Assembly (NCBI GenBank): GCA_027717875.1 | Contig: JALLOL010000143.1 | Coordinates: forward strand, 1-6,628 | DNA: 6,628 nucleotides | Source of the DNA: Acidobacteria bacterium AH-259-L09 | GTDB lineage: Bacteria; Acidobacteriota; UBA6911; RPQK01 | Direction: 5' to 3' | Part shown: piece by piece, positions 1-6,405 of the stretch | How the letters are laid out: the number at the start of each line of letters is the position of its first letter | How positions within the stretch are numbered: position 1 is the stretch's first letter | Notes under the pieces: model-generated | The model's input: the letters and a program-made list of their open reading frames with translations, nothing else | Database searches by the model: none | Told to the model about the DNA's origin: nothing | Translations under genes and position numbers: made by a program

Positions 1-32
1 GTCATCGTATTGACGGAGCGAGGCACTTATGT

Positions 33-659
33 ATGGTAATATTCAGCCCAAGGCAAATGAGAGCCAAAGAATTAGGACAGCAACAGATTATCGAAGGACT
101 AAAGAGCCACGATTCGGAGATCGTTGACGACTTCGTCCAACAGTTCTCACGACCTCTTTTCGGTATAATCCTCAATTACACGAAAAATCCATCCGATGCC
201 GAAGAGATTCTGCAAGACACTTTGCTCAGAGTTATCCGCAAAATCGACACTTTTCGGCAAGAGAGTGACTTGTGGCCATGGATGAAGCGAATAGCCATTA
301 ATAACTCGATCATGTGGCTGAGAAAAAACCGGAGCATTCGTCAACGAGAGGTCCACCTAGAGGATTTTACTCCCCAGTTTTCCGAGGATGGTCATCATGA
401 GCACCCGATCTTCAGCTGGCCGGTGGATCCGGAAGACATCATTCTCAACACAGAATTGGCCAGCCAGCTTTACGAAGCCATCCAATCCTTGCCGTTTGAA
501 TATCGAACTCCGCTGGTTTTGAGAGATATTGAAGGCTATCCCGTTAAGCAGATTGCCTCCCTCCTGGGACTGAAGGAGGCAACTACCAAAACCCGAGTTC
601 ATCGGGCTCGGCTGTTCCTGCGAGAGAAATTGATCAAGTACTTTGAGGGCCAAGCATGA
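33..659 (+). CDS. ECF-type RNA polymerase sigma factor
   Basis: This 208-residue protein is a sigma-70 family factor with only regions 2 and 4, the ECF layout, and would direct RNA polymerase to a dedicated promoter set. Region 2 spans about residues 34-102 and contains DAEEILQDTLLRVIRKIDTF (55-74) and the WPWMKRIAIN stretch. Region 4 spans about 147-203, with the helix-turn-helix around GYPVKQIASLLGLKEATTKT and the basic VHRARLFLREKL end. The linker (about 103-140) is acidic and His-bearing (HHEH) and somewhat long. The ATG at 33 has GAGG at 20-23, nine bases upstream. The in-frame ATG at 57 is an alternative, but its AAGG is only three bases away. The stop overlaps the next gene by 4 bp, so the two are probably translationally coupled. 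The promoter lies off or at the very edge of the window. The ECF subgroup and targets cannot be told from sequence alone. Confidence 0.93.
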   Translation: MVIFSPRQMRAKELGQQQIIEGLKSHDSEIVDDFVQQFSRPLFGIILNYTKNPSDAEEILQDTLLRVIRKIDTFRQESDLWPWMKRIAINNSIMWLRKNRSIRQREVHLEDFTPQFSEDGHHEHPIFSWPVDPEDIILNTELASQLYEAIQSLPFEYRTPLVLRDIEGYPVKQIASLLGLKEATTKTRVHRARLFLREKLIKYFEGQA

Positions 660-907
660 GAACTTTATTTAACTGTAAAGAATGTGTGGACTTGCTGATG
701 GATTACCTGGAGGAGAACCTCGATCCTGAGATCCAGAAAAAGCTTGACCAACATTTTGCTGCCTGCCCTCCTTGCGTCAAGTTCCTGGATTCCTATCGAG
801 CCTGCTCGGAAATGGCGCAGCAGCTGAAAGATCAGCAAGTTCGGATTCCATTGGAATTGGAGAATCGTCTCAAGGCCTTCCTCAAAGAGGAGATCAAGAA
901 GGTATAG
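656..907 (+). CDS. Soluble zinc-finger anti-sigma factor (zf-HC2/ZAS type)
   Basis: This 83-residue protein carries the anti-sigma zinc-finger signature H33-x3-C37-x2-C40 (HFAACPPC), with an upstream cysteine ligand, most likely C7 (C10 is adjacent). C7 is six residues before the LLMDYLEENL helix, as in zf-HC2 domains. Its job is inferred to be binding and holding inactive the sigma factor encoded just upstream. The ATGA overlap at 656-659 and the absence of a separate good ribosome site argue for coupled, stoichiometric synthesis. There is no hydrophobic stretch long enough for a membrane helix, so it should be cytosolic. It ends shortly after the zinc domain in a charged helix (LENRLKAFLKEEIKKV). 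Zinc-binding family members can be redox sensors (RsrA, ChrR-like) or constitutive inhibitors. C50 is an extra cysteine, but redox sensing here is only a possibility. Confidence 0.87.
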   Translation: MRTLFNCKECVDLLMDYLEENLDPEIQKKLDQHFAACPPCVKFLDSYRACSEMAQQLKDQQVRIPLELENRLKAFLKEEIKKV

Positions 908-960
908 ATGTGCTCAGCCGCGGTCGGCGCTCATCAGGTCGTTGCCTGCAAGAGACCGGG

Positions 961-992
961 CACCTGTCATGTTTCGCACACCTGTCACGTTT
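961..992. repeat. Two 14-bp direct repeats, 18-bp period
   Basis: CACCTGTCATGTTT at 961-974 recurs as CACCTGTCACGTTT at 979-992, with one mismatch. The second copy covers the stop codon of the minus-strand Smr gene (985-987). Tandem CCTGTCA-type copies are reminiscent of end repeats of integrase-type (DDE) insertion elements, so this could be the footprint of a lost element. No transposase is present beside it. A binding site for a regulator is the alternative. The remaining gap bases (908-960) show nothing else I can name. Confidence 0.6.
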
Positions 993-1608
993 TACGCAGC
1001 AAGACATAAATGGCACCCACCCCACCATCAACTGGGCGCGCCGATGTATAAGCGATCAAGTAACGGGACGTACGTTTCTGTGACAACCATCGAGGAATTT
1101 GTCTTTTGAGCACCGGGATGTAATTGGGCGAATTCTTTCCCTTACCGTGAATGATGCGGACGCAGGTCAAATTCTTGCGACTGCACTCTTCAATGAACTG
1201 CTTGATCTCGTTGCGTGCTTCCCGCTGAGAAAGCCCGTGCAAATCCAACTCCGCCTGGATGGAGAATTCCCCTTCTCTCAGCTTCTTCAGCAGCAGCTGG
1301 TTCCACTCCTGTGGACCGCCTTCAACGTAGCCGGCCTTATAAAAGCTCTCGACTTTTTCCTCCTCCAGAAAACGCTTCAGCATATCTCGAGGCAAAACAA
1401 CCTGTCCTTCCGTTCTTAATTTTCTCCTTCTGCTTTCTTCCCCTCTTTGGCTCTCTTGTTCTACGCCAAGCGTTTGTTCTTTTGCTTTCCCATTGAGCGG
1501 CTCCACTTTGGCCATGGCCTTGCGGAACAACTCGTCATCATCCAGATCTCCCTCCATTTCCAGCGCTGGGGGGTTGTGTTTGTGATAGAGGATCAAATCG
1601 TCTTTCAC
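985..1608 (-). CDS. Smr-domain protein (Smr/MutS2 C-terminal family)
   Basis: Read from GTG at 1608, this gives 207 residues. The C-terminal third is an Smr domain, with LDLHGLSQREA (about 121-131), IIHGKG (about 152-157) and the closing GGVGAIYVLLR (about 195-205). The DLHG and HGxG motifs are the nucleic-acid-binding/nuclease signature of the family. Relatives include SmrB, which cleaves mRNA at collided ribosomes, and the C-terminus of MutS2. The N-terminal half is charged and low-complexity (LEMEGDLDDDELFRKAM, then a run of arginines), as in stand-alone Smr proteins. The longer reading from ATG 1662 adds 18 residues but lacks a ribosome site and starts at the predicted transcription start. 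The GTG has AGGAGG seven bases upstream. The gene converges on the anti-sigma gene. Its 3' end runs into the direct repeats but the domain looks complete. Whether it acts on RNA or DNA cannot be decided here. Confidence 0.88.
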   Translation of the reverse strand: MKDDLILYHKHNPPALEMEGDLDDDELFRKAMAKVEPLNGKAKEQTLGVEQESQRGEESRRRKLRTEGQVVLPRDMLKRFLEEEKVESFYKAGYVEGGPQEWNQLLLKKLREGEFSIQAELDLHGLSQREARNEIKQFIEECSRKNLTCVRIIHGKGKNSPNYIPVLKRQIPRWLSQKRTSRYLIAYTSARPVDGGVGAIYVLLRKT

Positions 1609-1615
1609 TTTCGTC

Positions 1616-1621
1616 CCTCCT
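1616..1621 (-). promoter_or_regulatory. Shine-Dalgarno that sets the Smr GTG start
   Basis: On the minus strand this reads AGGAGG, a perfect anti-16S match, seven bases before GTG at 1608. It decides for the GTG start over the ATG at 1662. Confidence 0.8.
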
Positions 1622-1667
1622 CTTGCAGAAGTGCCGGATTGCAAACGCAAAGGGTGGATCATGCTTA

Positions 1668-1676
1668 TTTATACCA
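1668..1676 (-). promoter_or_regulatory. Probable extended -10 promoter of the Smr gene
   Basis: The minus strand reads TGG-TATAAA, a TGn-extended -10 element. No good -35 lies 16-18 bases upstream, which extended -10 promoters tolerate. Transcription would start near 1661, at the upstream ATG itself, leaving a leader of about 53 bases before the GTG start. Confidence 0.45.
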
Positions 1677-1777
1677 AAAAAGGGCGAATAATTTTTGACT
1701 AACATTAGCCACAGCCGGTCTTCGCGCTGGCAGGAAGTCTCTCAAATTCAGCCCTGGCATGAATTTGACCGCCCTTC

Positions 1778-1786
1778 TGCTATACT
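1778..1786 (+). promoter_or_regulatory. Probable extended -10 promoter of tRNA-Val
   Basis: TGC-TATACT matches an extended -10 element (TGn then TATAAT with one mismatch). Transcription would start near 1793, about 30 bases before the mature tRNA. TTGACC at 1765-1770 looks like a -35 but is only 10 bases away, too close to pair with this -10. Confidence 0.45.
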
Positions 1787-1791
1787 ACGGC

Positions 1792-1820
1792 CTGATCGGT
1801 TTCTGTGGCGTGATCAGTTT
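1792..1820 (+). repeat. Leader inverted/direct repeat before tRNA-Val
   Basis: CTGATC (1792-1797) and GATCAG (1812-1817) can form a 6-bp stem with a 14-base loop in the tRNA leader. The same bases also form a near-direct repeat, TGATCGGTTT (1793-1802) and TGATCAGTTT (1811-1820). It may help 5' processing or be chance. Confidence 0.35.
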
Positions 1821-1823
1821 TGG

Positions 1824-1899
1824 GGGCGGTTAGCTCAGCTGGAAGAGCGCCTCCCTTACAAGGAGGAGGTCACTGGTTCGAGCCCAGTACCGCCCACCA
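1824..1899 (+). tRNA. tRNA-Val, anticodon UAC
   Basis: The 76 bases fold as a full cloverleaf. The acceptor stem GGGCGGT/ACCGCCC pairs 1824-1830 with 1889-1895. The D arm is GCTC...GAGC. The anticodon stem CCTCC/GGAGG (1850-1854 with 1862-1866) encloses the loop CTTACAA, with anticodon TAC at 1857-1859. The T arm ACTGG/CCAGT carries TTCGAGC in its loop. The CCA end is encoded (1897-1899) after discriminator A1896. No other tRNA is adjacent. The DUF5678-like gene starts 43 bases downstream and I see no terminator between them. Confidence 0.97.
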
Positions 1900-1941
1900 T
1901 TTAGTTTCAACTGCTCATCTATATATTGCAGAGGTGACTCA

Positions 1942-2211
1942 ATGCCGGATCAAACCCCACTAGATCTCTTGGCCGAAGAACTTGCGTTCTTCGAAGAAAA
2001 TAAATCCGAGTGGTTGACCCATTACAGCGGGAAATTCGCGCTCATAAAAGGCAGAGAGCTAATCGATACCTTCACCACATTAGAGGAAGGATACCAAGAA
2101 GGAGTGCGTCGTTTCGGCACAAACCCATTCTTAGTAAGACAAATCATCGAAGAAGAGCCTATCGAGGAAATACCCGCCTTAGTACTCGGATTGTTGAATG
2201 CCCGTTTATAA
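1942..2211 (+). CDS. DUF5678-like small protein
   Basis: This 89-residue protein resembles the DUF5678 family. It has an acidic helical N-terminus (ELAFFEENKSEWLTHY), the core GKFALIKGRELIDTFTTLEEGY, then RRFGTNPFLVRQI and an acidic, hydrophobic end (EEPIEEIPALVLGLL). The family has no settled biochemical role that I know of. Such genes often sit just upstream of a retropepsin-like aspartic protease gene, which is what follows here with a 14-bp overlap. The ATG has GAGGTG at 1931-1936, five bases upstream. The reading frame looks intact even though its partner is broken. It could be read through from the tRNA promoter. Confidence 0.75.
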   Translation: MPDQTPLDLLAEELAFFEENKSEWLTHYSGKFALIKGRELIDTFTTLEEGYQEGVRRFGTNPFLVRQIIEEEPIEEIPALVLGLLNARL

Positions 2212-2317
2212 TCGGCGGTTTCAGCATCAAGATACAAGAGATCCTGCCCCAGAATATCTGCAATTAGTCGGACCGAGAATTCCAGTAGAGGTACACGTGC
2301 CTAGAGAAATTGCTGGA
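2198..2317 (+). pseudogene. Retropepsin-like aspartic protease gene, N-terminal remnant
   Basis: The frame opens MPVYNRRFQHQDTRDPAPEY, then LQLVGPRIPVEVHVPREIAG. This resembles the start of the small aspartyl proteases encoded beside DUF5678 genes, where a 'GP-x-I-x-VEV-x-IP' strand precedes the catalytic DTGA motif. No DTGA or DSGA occurs in the rest of the frame. After about residue 40 the sequence is the antisense of an IS630-type transposase, and the frame closes at 2404. The catalytic part is therefore gone. The start overlaps the end of the DUF5678-like gene by 14 bp, the expected two-gene arrangement. Assignment rests on the N-terminal pattern only. Confidence 0.55.
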
Positions 2318-2485
2318 TTCGCACCGGCCGAAGACTTTGGCTTCGTGCACGTCCCAGGTGGCCAGGTAAGCCCAAGCGCCGAGCCAGGATGCGGCTGGCT
2401 TTGACGGAAAAGTCCGGATCCCGGGGGAAAAGCCAGCCGGTGAGACGTGCAGGGATATACGCGCTTCCATCAGCCTGAACACGAT

Positions 2486-2497
2486 TGGAACGTTCCA
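2486..2497. repeat. Perfect 12-bp palindrome
   Basis: TGGAACGTTCCA is its own reverse complement and lies in the unrecognised part of the transposase remnant. It lacks the 4-base centre of a Gram-positive LexA box. It may be chance. Confidence 0.3.
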
Positions 2498-2500
2498 TCT

Positions 2501-2516
2501 GCTGGTTTGCTGGTTT
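2501..2516. repeat. Tandem 8-bp duplication
   Basis: GCTGGTTT is repeated exactly twice, head to tail. It is probably slippage within decaying DNA. Confidence 0.5.
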
Positions 2517-2588
2517 GGCGTTTTTCATTGCCTTCTCCCCCCTAAAGGCTTAGCATTGAGAAAAATCAGACCAGAAGGGGAGACAAGC

Positions 2589-2770
2589 GTGGTCGGAAAG
2601 ACCATCGGGCATTACAAGATCATAGACAAACTCGGCGAAGGAGGCATGGGCGAAGTCTTCCTGGCTCACGATACTTCCCTGGACCGCAAAGTCGCCTTGA
2701 AGTTCTTGCCGGACTTCCTGCAGGAAGACCCCACGGCCAGGAAGCATTTGTTGTGGGAAGCTCGTGCGCC
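2589..2770 (+). pseudogene. Ser/Thr protein kinase (Pkn type), N-terminal fragment
   Basis: Starting at GTG 2589 (GGGGAG at 2577-2582, six bases upstream), the frame reads a classic bacterial Hanks-type kinase N-lobe. It has [20 protein letters not shown] with the glycine-rich loop GEGGMGEV (about residues 16-23), then the ATP-binding lysine in VALKFLP (K38), then [14 protein letters not shown]. In whole kinases the next segment is the alphaC helix followed by DHPxI. Here similarity stops near 2770, and the frame runs through unrelated residues to a stop at 2838-2840, giving 83 codons. HRD, DFG and all later motifs are missing, so there is no activity. The open frame overlaps the first 20 bases of the amidohydrolase gene, so the kinase's old promoter and start may now feed that gene. 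A matching C-terminal tail occurs at 6210-6293. Confidence 0.82.
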
Positions 2771-2807
2771 TCTGCTTCAGGACATCCCTGAATTTGAATC
2801 GTTTGGG

Positions 2808-2813
2808 AAAGGA
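2808..2813 (+). promoter_or_regulatory. Shine-Dalgarno that sets the amidohydrolase start
   Basis: AAAGGA lies seven bases before ATG 2821. It supports that start over the in-frame GTG at 2764, which would place 19 unrelated residues ahead of the signal peptide. Confidence 0.6.
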
Positions 2814-2820
2814 CTACATT

Positions 2821-5800
2821 ATGAGACACCACCTTCCTAAGATCCTTTTTTGCACAATCATTACCCTGCTCGTAGGGTACAGAGGCACATCGAGCTACGG
2901 CAGCTTTCTCGGTGTAAAAACTCCCAAGCAGGAGGAGAAGCTCAGCGAGACGGACAAGAAGCCTAAGGAGAAGAAAAAGGGTCTGCCGCTTAAGGCTGAG
3001 CGCAGTATCGAGTTCACCACAGACGAAGGAACCTGGATTTCTCTCGATGTCTCCCGCGACGGGAAAACCGTGCTGTTCGAATTGCTAGGGGACCTGTACA
3101 TCCTCCCAATCGAAGGAGGTGAAGCCAAGCGCGTCACCAGCGGCATGGCATTTGATAGCCAGCCGTGCTATTCGCCCGACGGAAATAGCATCGCTTTCCT
3201 GAGCGATCGCGACGGCGCCGAGAACGTCTGGATCGCCAAGGCGGATGGCTCCGATCCGAAACAATTGAGCAAGGATAAACAGAGCCACTTTGTATCTCCC
3301 AGCTGGTCCTCAGATGGAGAGTATGTCATTGTCTCTCGTGCCAGGCGTGGCGCTGGTGGCTTAGAACTCTGGATGTACCATATCAAGGGCGGCTCCGGAG
3401 TGCAGATCACCAAGGCCAAGCCTAAGCCGGAAACACCATTCTACCAGCGGCACAATGCTCTGGGAGCCGTGGCCAGCTCCGACGGTCGCTATCTCTATTA
3501 CGCCAAGCGGCAAACTCGCCTCCCGTTTGGTATGCGTGCCTACAGTTTAGGGTTCTGGCAAATCGCGCGCCGCGATCTCGTCACCGGCGACGAAGACGTT
3601 ATTACCGAAGCGCCTAACAGCGCCATGCGGCCCGTGTTGTCTCCCGATGGCGCCAAGCTGGTTTACGGCACTCGCTATGAAGCCAAGACGGGGCTGCGTA
3701 TCCGGGACCTGAAAACCGGCGAGGATCGCTGGCTGAAATACCCGATCCAGAGAGACGATCAGGAATCCTTTGCCACCCGGGATCTCTTGCCGGGTTACGC
3801 GTTCACCCCCAATGGGAAGGAGATTGTGGTCTTTTACGGGGGCAAGATCAACCGTGTGAACGTGGAAACTAGGAAGTCAAAAATTATTCCCTTCACCGCC
3901 AAGGTTTCCCAGGACATTGGGCCACTCTTGAACTTCCCTCGTCGTGTAGATGAAGGGCCTGTACGGGCGCGTCTCATTCAGGAACCATCACAATCTCCAG
4001 ACGGCAAACGGTTGTCCTTCTCTGCCCTGACACACCTTTACACGATGGACCTTCCCAACGGGACGCCTGTCCGAGTCACCGCTGGGGACAGCCGAGAATT
4101 TCATCCCGCCTGGTCACCGGACGGGCAGTGGCTGGCTTACGTAACCTGGTCAACGGAGGGAGGACACATCTGGAAGGTTCGTGCTGATGGTCAAGGCTCG
4201 CCCCAGCAGCTCACGCGGCTTTCCGGCTTTTACCGCAATCCGGCCTGGTCACAAGACGGATTGCGAATTGTCGCACTGCGCGCGCCGCGACAGGGACGCG
4301 TGGAACGAGCTTCCGAGTGGTATGCTGCCACGGTTCCCGGGGATGACCTGGTCTGGATTCCGGCCGAGGGGGGTGAGGTGAAACTCATTGTTCCCGCACG
4401 GGGCGTCGGCCGACCACATTTCACCAATCATGAAGAGGACCGGATCTATGTGTACTCCTCCAAGGGTCTCATCTCTCTGCGCTTCGATGGCACGGACCGG
4501 CGCACCCACCTCAAGGTGGTCGGGAAAACTGGGGGACCGGAACCCACGCCCGCTCAGGACGTTCGCATCAGCCCCGATGGACGTTATGCTCTCGCTCTCA
4601 TGCACAACCAACTATATCTGATGGCCGTTCCGCGGGTCGGAGGAGAAGCGCCAACTGTCAATGTGGATTCTAGCACAGTACCAATTAGGAAACTAACTGA
4701 AGTGGGCGCTGACTATCTGGCCTGGGCCAATGGCGGTTCCACGATCATCTGGGGGTTGGGTTCCACTTTCTTCCGCCTGCCCTTGGCTTCCGTTACCTTC
4801 GAGTCGGCGAAAAAGGCGGAAGGTGAGTCTGACGAGAGCCGGGAGGAGAGCGCTAGTGAAAGCGAAGGGGGTGAAGAAGAGAAGAAACTGCCCATCGAAG
4901 AAATTGAAGTCGCGATCGAGCGGCCGCGCTATCGTCCAAAGGGGACCATTGTTCTTCGCGGCTCCAGGCTCATTACTATGCGTGGCGACGAGGTCATTGA
5001 CAATGGAGAGGTCGTGGTGACTGACAACCGGGTTGTCGCCGTTGGGCGTCGTGGTTCGGTGGTGATCCCGAGAGGTGCCAAGATCTTAGACCTATCGGGA
5101 ACCACCATTATGCCGGGGATCGTCGATGTGCATGCCCACTGGTTTGAGATTCGCCGCGGCGTGCTCGACATGCAAAACTGGAGCTTTCTCGCCAACCTGG
5201 CTTATGGTGTCACTACCGGGCGTGATCCGCAAACCTCGACTAATGACATGTTCGCTTATCAGGACCTTGTCGACGTGGGGGAAATGATCGGACCGCGTGC
5301 CTTCTCGACTGGGCCTGGCGTGTTCCGGAACAGCAACTTCCAATCGGCCAAGGATGCCAGCAACACTGTTGCCAAATACAAGAAGTACTACCGGACCAAT
5401 ACATTGAAGTCTTACATGGTGGGTAACCGCAAGCAGCGACAGTGGATGGTCGAGGCGTGCAAAGAACATGAGATCATGCCGACTACCGAAGGTGCAGTTA
5501 ACCTCAAGTTGGATTTGACTCATGTCATTGACGGTTTCAGTGGCAACGAACACAGTTTTCCGATTGTTCCACTTTACAAAGACGTGGTCCAATTGGTCGC
5601 CAGGGCTGGGCTTTTCTATACACCGACGCTGCTGGTGGCCTACGGGGGGCCCAATGCAGAGCACGATTTTTACTTGAGCACCGAAGTCCACGACGATCCC
5701 AAGCTGCGGCGATTCGTACCCCACAACATCCTTGACTCAAGGACCAAGAGACGACCCTGGTTCCGAAAGGAGGAGCATGTCTATCCCAAAATCGCCGCTT

Positions 5801-6171
5801 CGGCCGCCAAAATCATTCGCGCCGGCGGACGGGTGTGTCTAGGTGGTCACGGGCAATTGCAGGGAATTCAATGTCATTGGGAGATGTGGGCGTTGCACAG
5901 CGGAGGGTTGACCAATTTCGAGACCTTGCGGGCAGCGACACTGCACGGTGCTGAAGCGATCGGCTACGCGCAGGACCTGGGAAGCATCGAGGTGGGAAAA
6001 TTCGCCGACTTGATCGTACTAGTCAAAGATCCGCTGCAGGACATTCGCAATACCAACACCATCAAGTATGTGATGAAGAACGGAGAGTTGTTCGAAGGTG
6101 ACACTCTCGATCAGATCTGGCCTGAGCAGAAGCCTCTAGCTCCACTCTGGTGGTGGAATGATGAACCGTAG
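2821..6171 (+). CDS. Exported TolB-like beta-propeller/amidohydrolase fusion
   Basis: This protein has 1116 residues from ATG 2821. Residues 1-30 look like a Sec signal peptide (MRHHLPK, then [13 protein letters not shown]), so it probably acts in the periplasm or outside. A Lys/Glu-rich stretch follows (about 37-60). Residues about 65-650 form a WD40-like (PD40/TolB) propeller with repeated SPDG-type strands: [13 protein letters not shown] (about 115), [40 protein letters not shown] (about 430), [10 protein letters not shown] and [11 protein letters not shown]. An acidic linker (about 661-700) leads to an amidohydrolase TIM-barrel domain. That domain carries the metal motif HAH (H771, H773) in [10 protein letters not shown], candidate ligands K863 (TLKSY), H901 and H911 (GNEH), and GGHGQLQG (H1010). 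It ends in the usual [20 protein letters not shown] closing sheet. Where many relatives have an Asp in the last position, this protein has His, which I believe is typical of its subfamily. Family members hydrolyse amide or cyclic amide/peptide bonds, but the substrate is unknown. The ends look complete. It sits between two kinase fragments. Confidence 0.9.
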   Translation: MRHHLPKILFCTIITLLVGYRGTSSYGSFLGVKTPKQEEKLSETDKKPKEKKKGLPLKAERSIEFTTDEGTWISLDVSRDGKTVLFELLGDLYILPIEGGEAKRVTSGMAFDSQPCYSPDGNSIAFLSDRDGAENVWIAKADGSDPKQLSKDKQSHFVSPSWSSDGEYVIVSRARRGAGGLELWMYHIKGGSGVQITKAKPKPETPFYQRHNALGAVASSDGRYLYYAKRQTRLPFGMRAYSLGFWQIARRDLVTGDEDVITEAPNSAMRPVLSPDGAKLVYGTRYEAKTGLRIRDLKTGEDRWLKYPIQRDDQESFATRDLLPGYAFTPNGKEIVVFYGGKINRVNVETRKSKIIPFTAKVSQDIGPLLNFPRRVDEGPVRARLIQEPSQSPDGKRLSFSALTHLYTMDLPNGTPVRVTAGDSREFHPAWSPDGQWLAYVTWSTEGGHIWKVRADGQGSPQQLTRLSGFYRNPAWSQDGLRIVALRAPRQGRVERASEWYAATVPGDDLVWIPAEGGEVKLIVPARGVGRPHFTNHEEDRIYVYSSKGLISLRFDGTDRRTHLKVVGKTGGPEPTPAQDVRISPDGRYALALMHNQLYLMAVPRVGGEAPTVNVDSSTVPIRKLTEVGADYLAWANGGSTIIWGLGSTFFRLPLASVTFESAKKAEGESDESREESASESEGGEEEKKLPIEEIEVAIERPRYRPKGTIVLRGSRLITMRGDEVIDNGEVVVTDNRVVAVGRRGSVVIPRGAKILDLSGTTIMPGIVDVHAHWFEIRRGVLDMQNWSFLANLAYGVTTGRDPQTSTNDMFAYQDLVDVGEMIGPRAFSTGPGVFRNSNFQSAKDASNTVAKYKKYYRTNTLKSYMVGNRKQRQWMVEACKEHEIMPTTEGAVNLKLDLTHVIDGFSGNEHSFPIVPLYKDVVQLVARAGLFYTPTLLVAYGGPNAEHDFYLSTEVHDDPKLRRFVPHNILDSRTKRRPWFRKEEHVYPKIAASAAKIIRAGGRVCLGGHGQLQGIQCHWEMWALHSGGLTNFETLRAATLHGAEAIGYAQDLGSIEVGKFADLIVLVKDPLQDIRNTNTIKYVMKNGELFEGDTLDQIWPEQKPLAPLWWWNDEP

Positions 6172-6176
6172 CGGAG

Positions 6177-6189
6177 CCCGCCTCGCGGG
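6177..6189 (+). other. Short GC hairpin after the amidohydrolase gene
   Basis: CCCGC-CTC-GCGGG forms a 5-bp stem six bases after the stop codon. No T-run follows, so it is not a convincing intrinsic terminator. It might protect the 3' end of the message or be chance. Confidence 0.3.
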
Positions 6190-6209
6190 ACGAAAGCCCT
6201 CAAGACGCC

Positions 6210-6293
6210 GCACCACTCTTCCTTCTCGAAACCATCACCGTCGTCCTCAACTGGTTTGAAGGACTCAAGCGGCTCGTTCCCACAGGCAAGTAA
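6210..6293 (+). pseudogene. Kinase-type C-terminal tail remnant
   Basis: In the frame closed by TAA at 6291-6293 the sequence reads TITVVLNWFEGLKRLVPTGK just before the stop. This matches, from memory, the C-terminal tail of acidobacterial Ser/Thr kinases that carry a WD40-like propeller (an 'I-x-V-V-x-N-W-x-E-x-L-K' ending). Only about 20-27 residues are kin-like. The frame upstream (through 6180) has no start, and the bases before belong to the amidohydrolase gene. Together with the N-lobe fragment at 2589-2770 it suggests one kinase gene whose middle was replaced, although the two pieces could come from different kinases. Confidence 0.5.
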
Positions 6294-6405
6294 AAGGTTT
6301 ATCCGACTCACCCAATAGGGCGGATCTTAGGCCACGCAATTTCCACGTAGAAAAGCCGAATTTTCCTAAGGAGGGCGGGCGTCCTCAGACAATCCGGAGT
6401 CACAC

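Larger units (their letters stand above)
2318..2528 (-). pseudogene. IS630-family transposase remnant, internally deleted
   Basis: Two minus-strand pieces match consecutive parts of IS630-type transposases but in different frames. [17 protein letters not shown] is read from 2437 to about 2380. [20 protein letters not shown] is read from 2377 to 2318. In full-length relatives a stretch with the first catalytic aspartate (DE-type motif) lies between these pieces. Here they are fused at about 2378, so that stretch is deleted. Everything after GRCE is missing, because the sequence switches to the truncated protease gene. Upstream, 2438-2528 is open from an ATG at 2528 with a purine-rich site (GGGGGGAGAAGG), but its residues ([20 protein letters not shown]) are not recognisable to me. 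No inverted terminal repeats or TA duplication could be identified. It cannot encode an active transposase. Confidence 0.6.

Noticed and set aside
772..1083. 103-codon plus-strand frame
   Set aside because: It is out of frame with the anti-sigma zinc domain and then antisense to the Smr gene end, with no motif.
1099..1419. 106-codon plus-strand frame
   Set aside because: It is antisense to the Smr domain and is fully explained by it.
1765..1786. TTGACC and TATACT as a standard promoter pair
   Set aside because: The spacer is only 10 bases, so only the extended -10 reading was kept.
1695..1904. 69-codon plus-strand frame ending RLAQLEERLPYKEEVTGSSP
   Set aside because: Its second half is the translated tRNA-Val gene, a well-known spurious protein pattern.
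1922..1927. TATATT as a -10 for the DUF5678-like gene
   Set aside because: There is no -35, and the start would fall on the ribosome site.
2486..2497. TGGAACGTTCCA as a LexA box
   Set aside because: The Gram-positive LexA site needs four bases between GAAC and GTTC. Here they are adjacent.
4249..4611. 120-codon minus-strand frame
   Set aside because: It is antisense to the propeller domain with no recognisable motif.
5092..5724. 210-codon minus-strand frame inside the amidohydrolase gene
   Set aside because: It is antisense to well-conserved amidohydrolase motifs, including HAH, and has no family pattern of its own.
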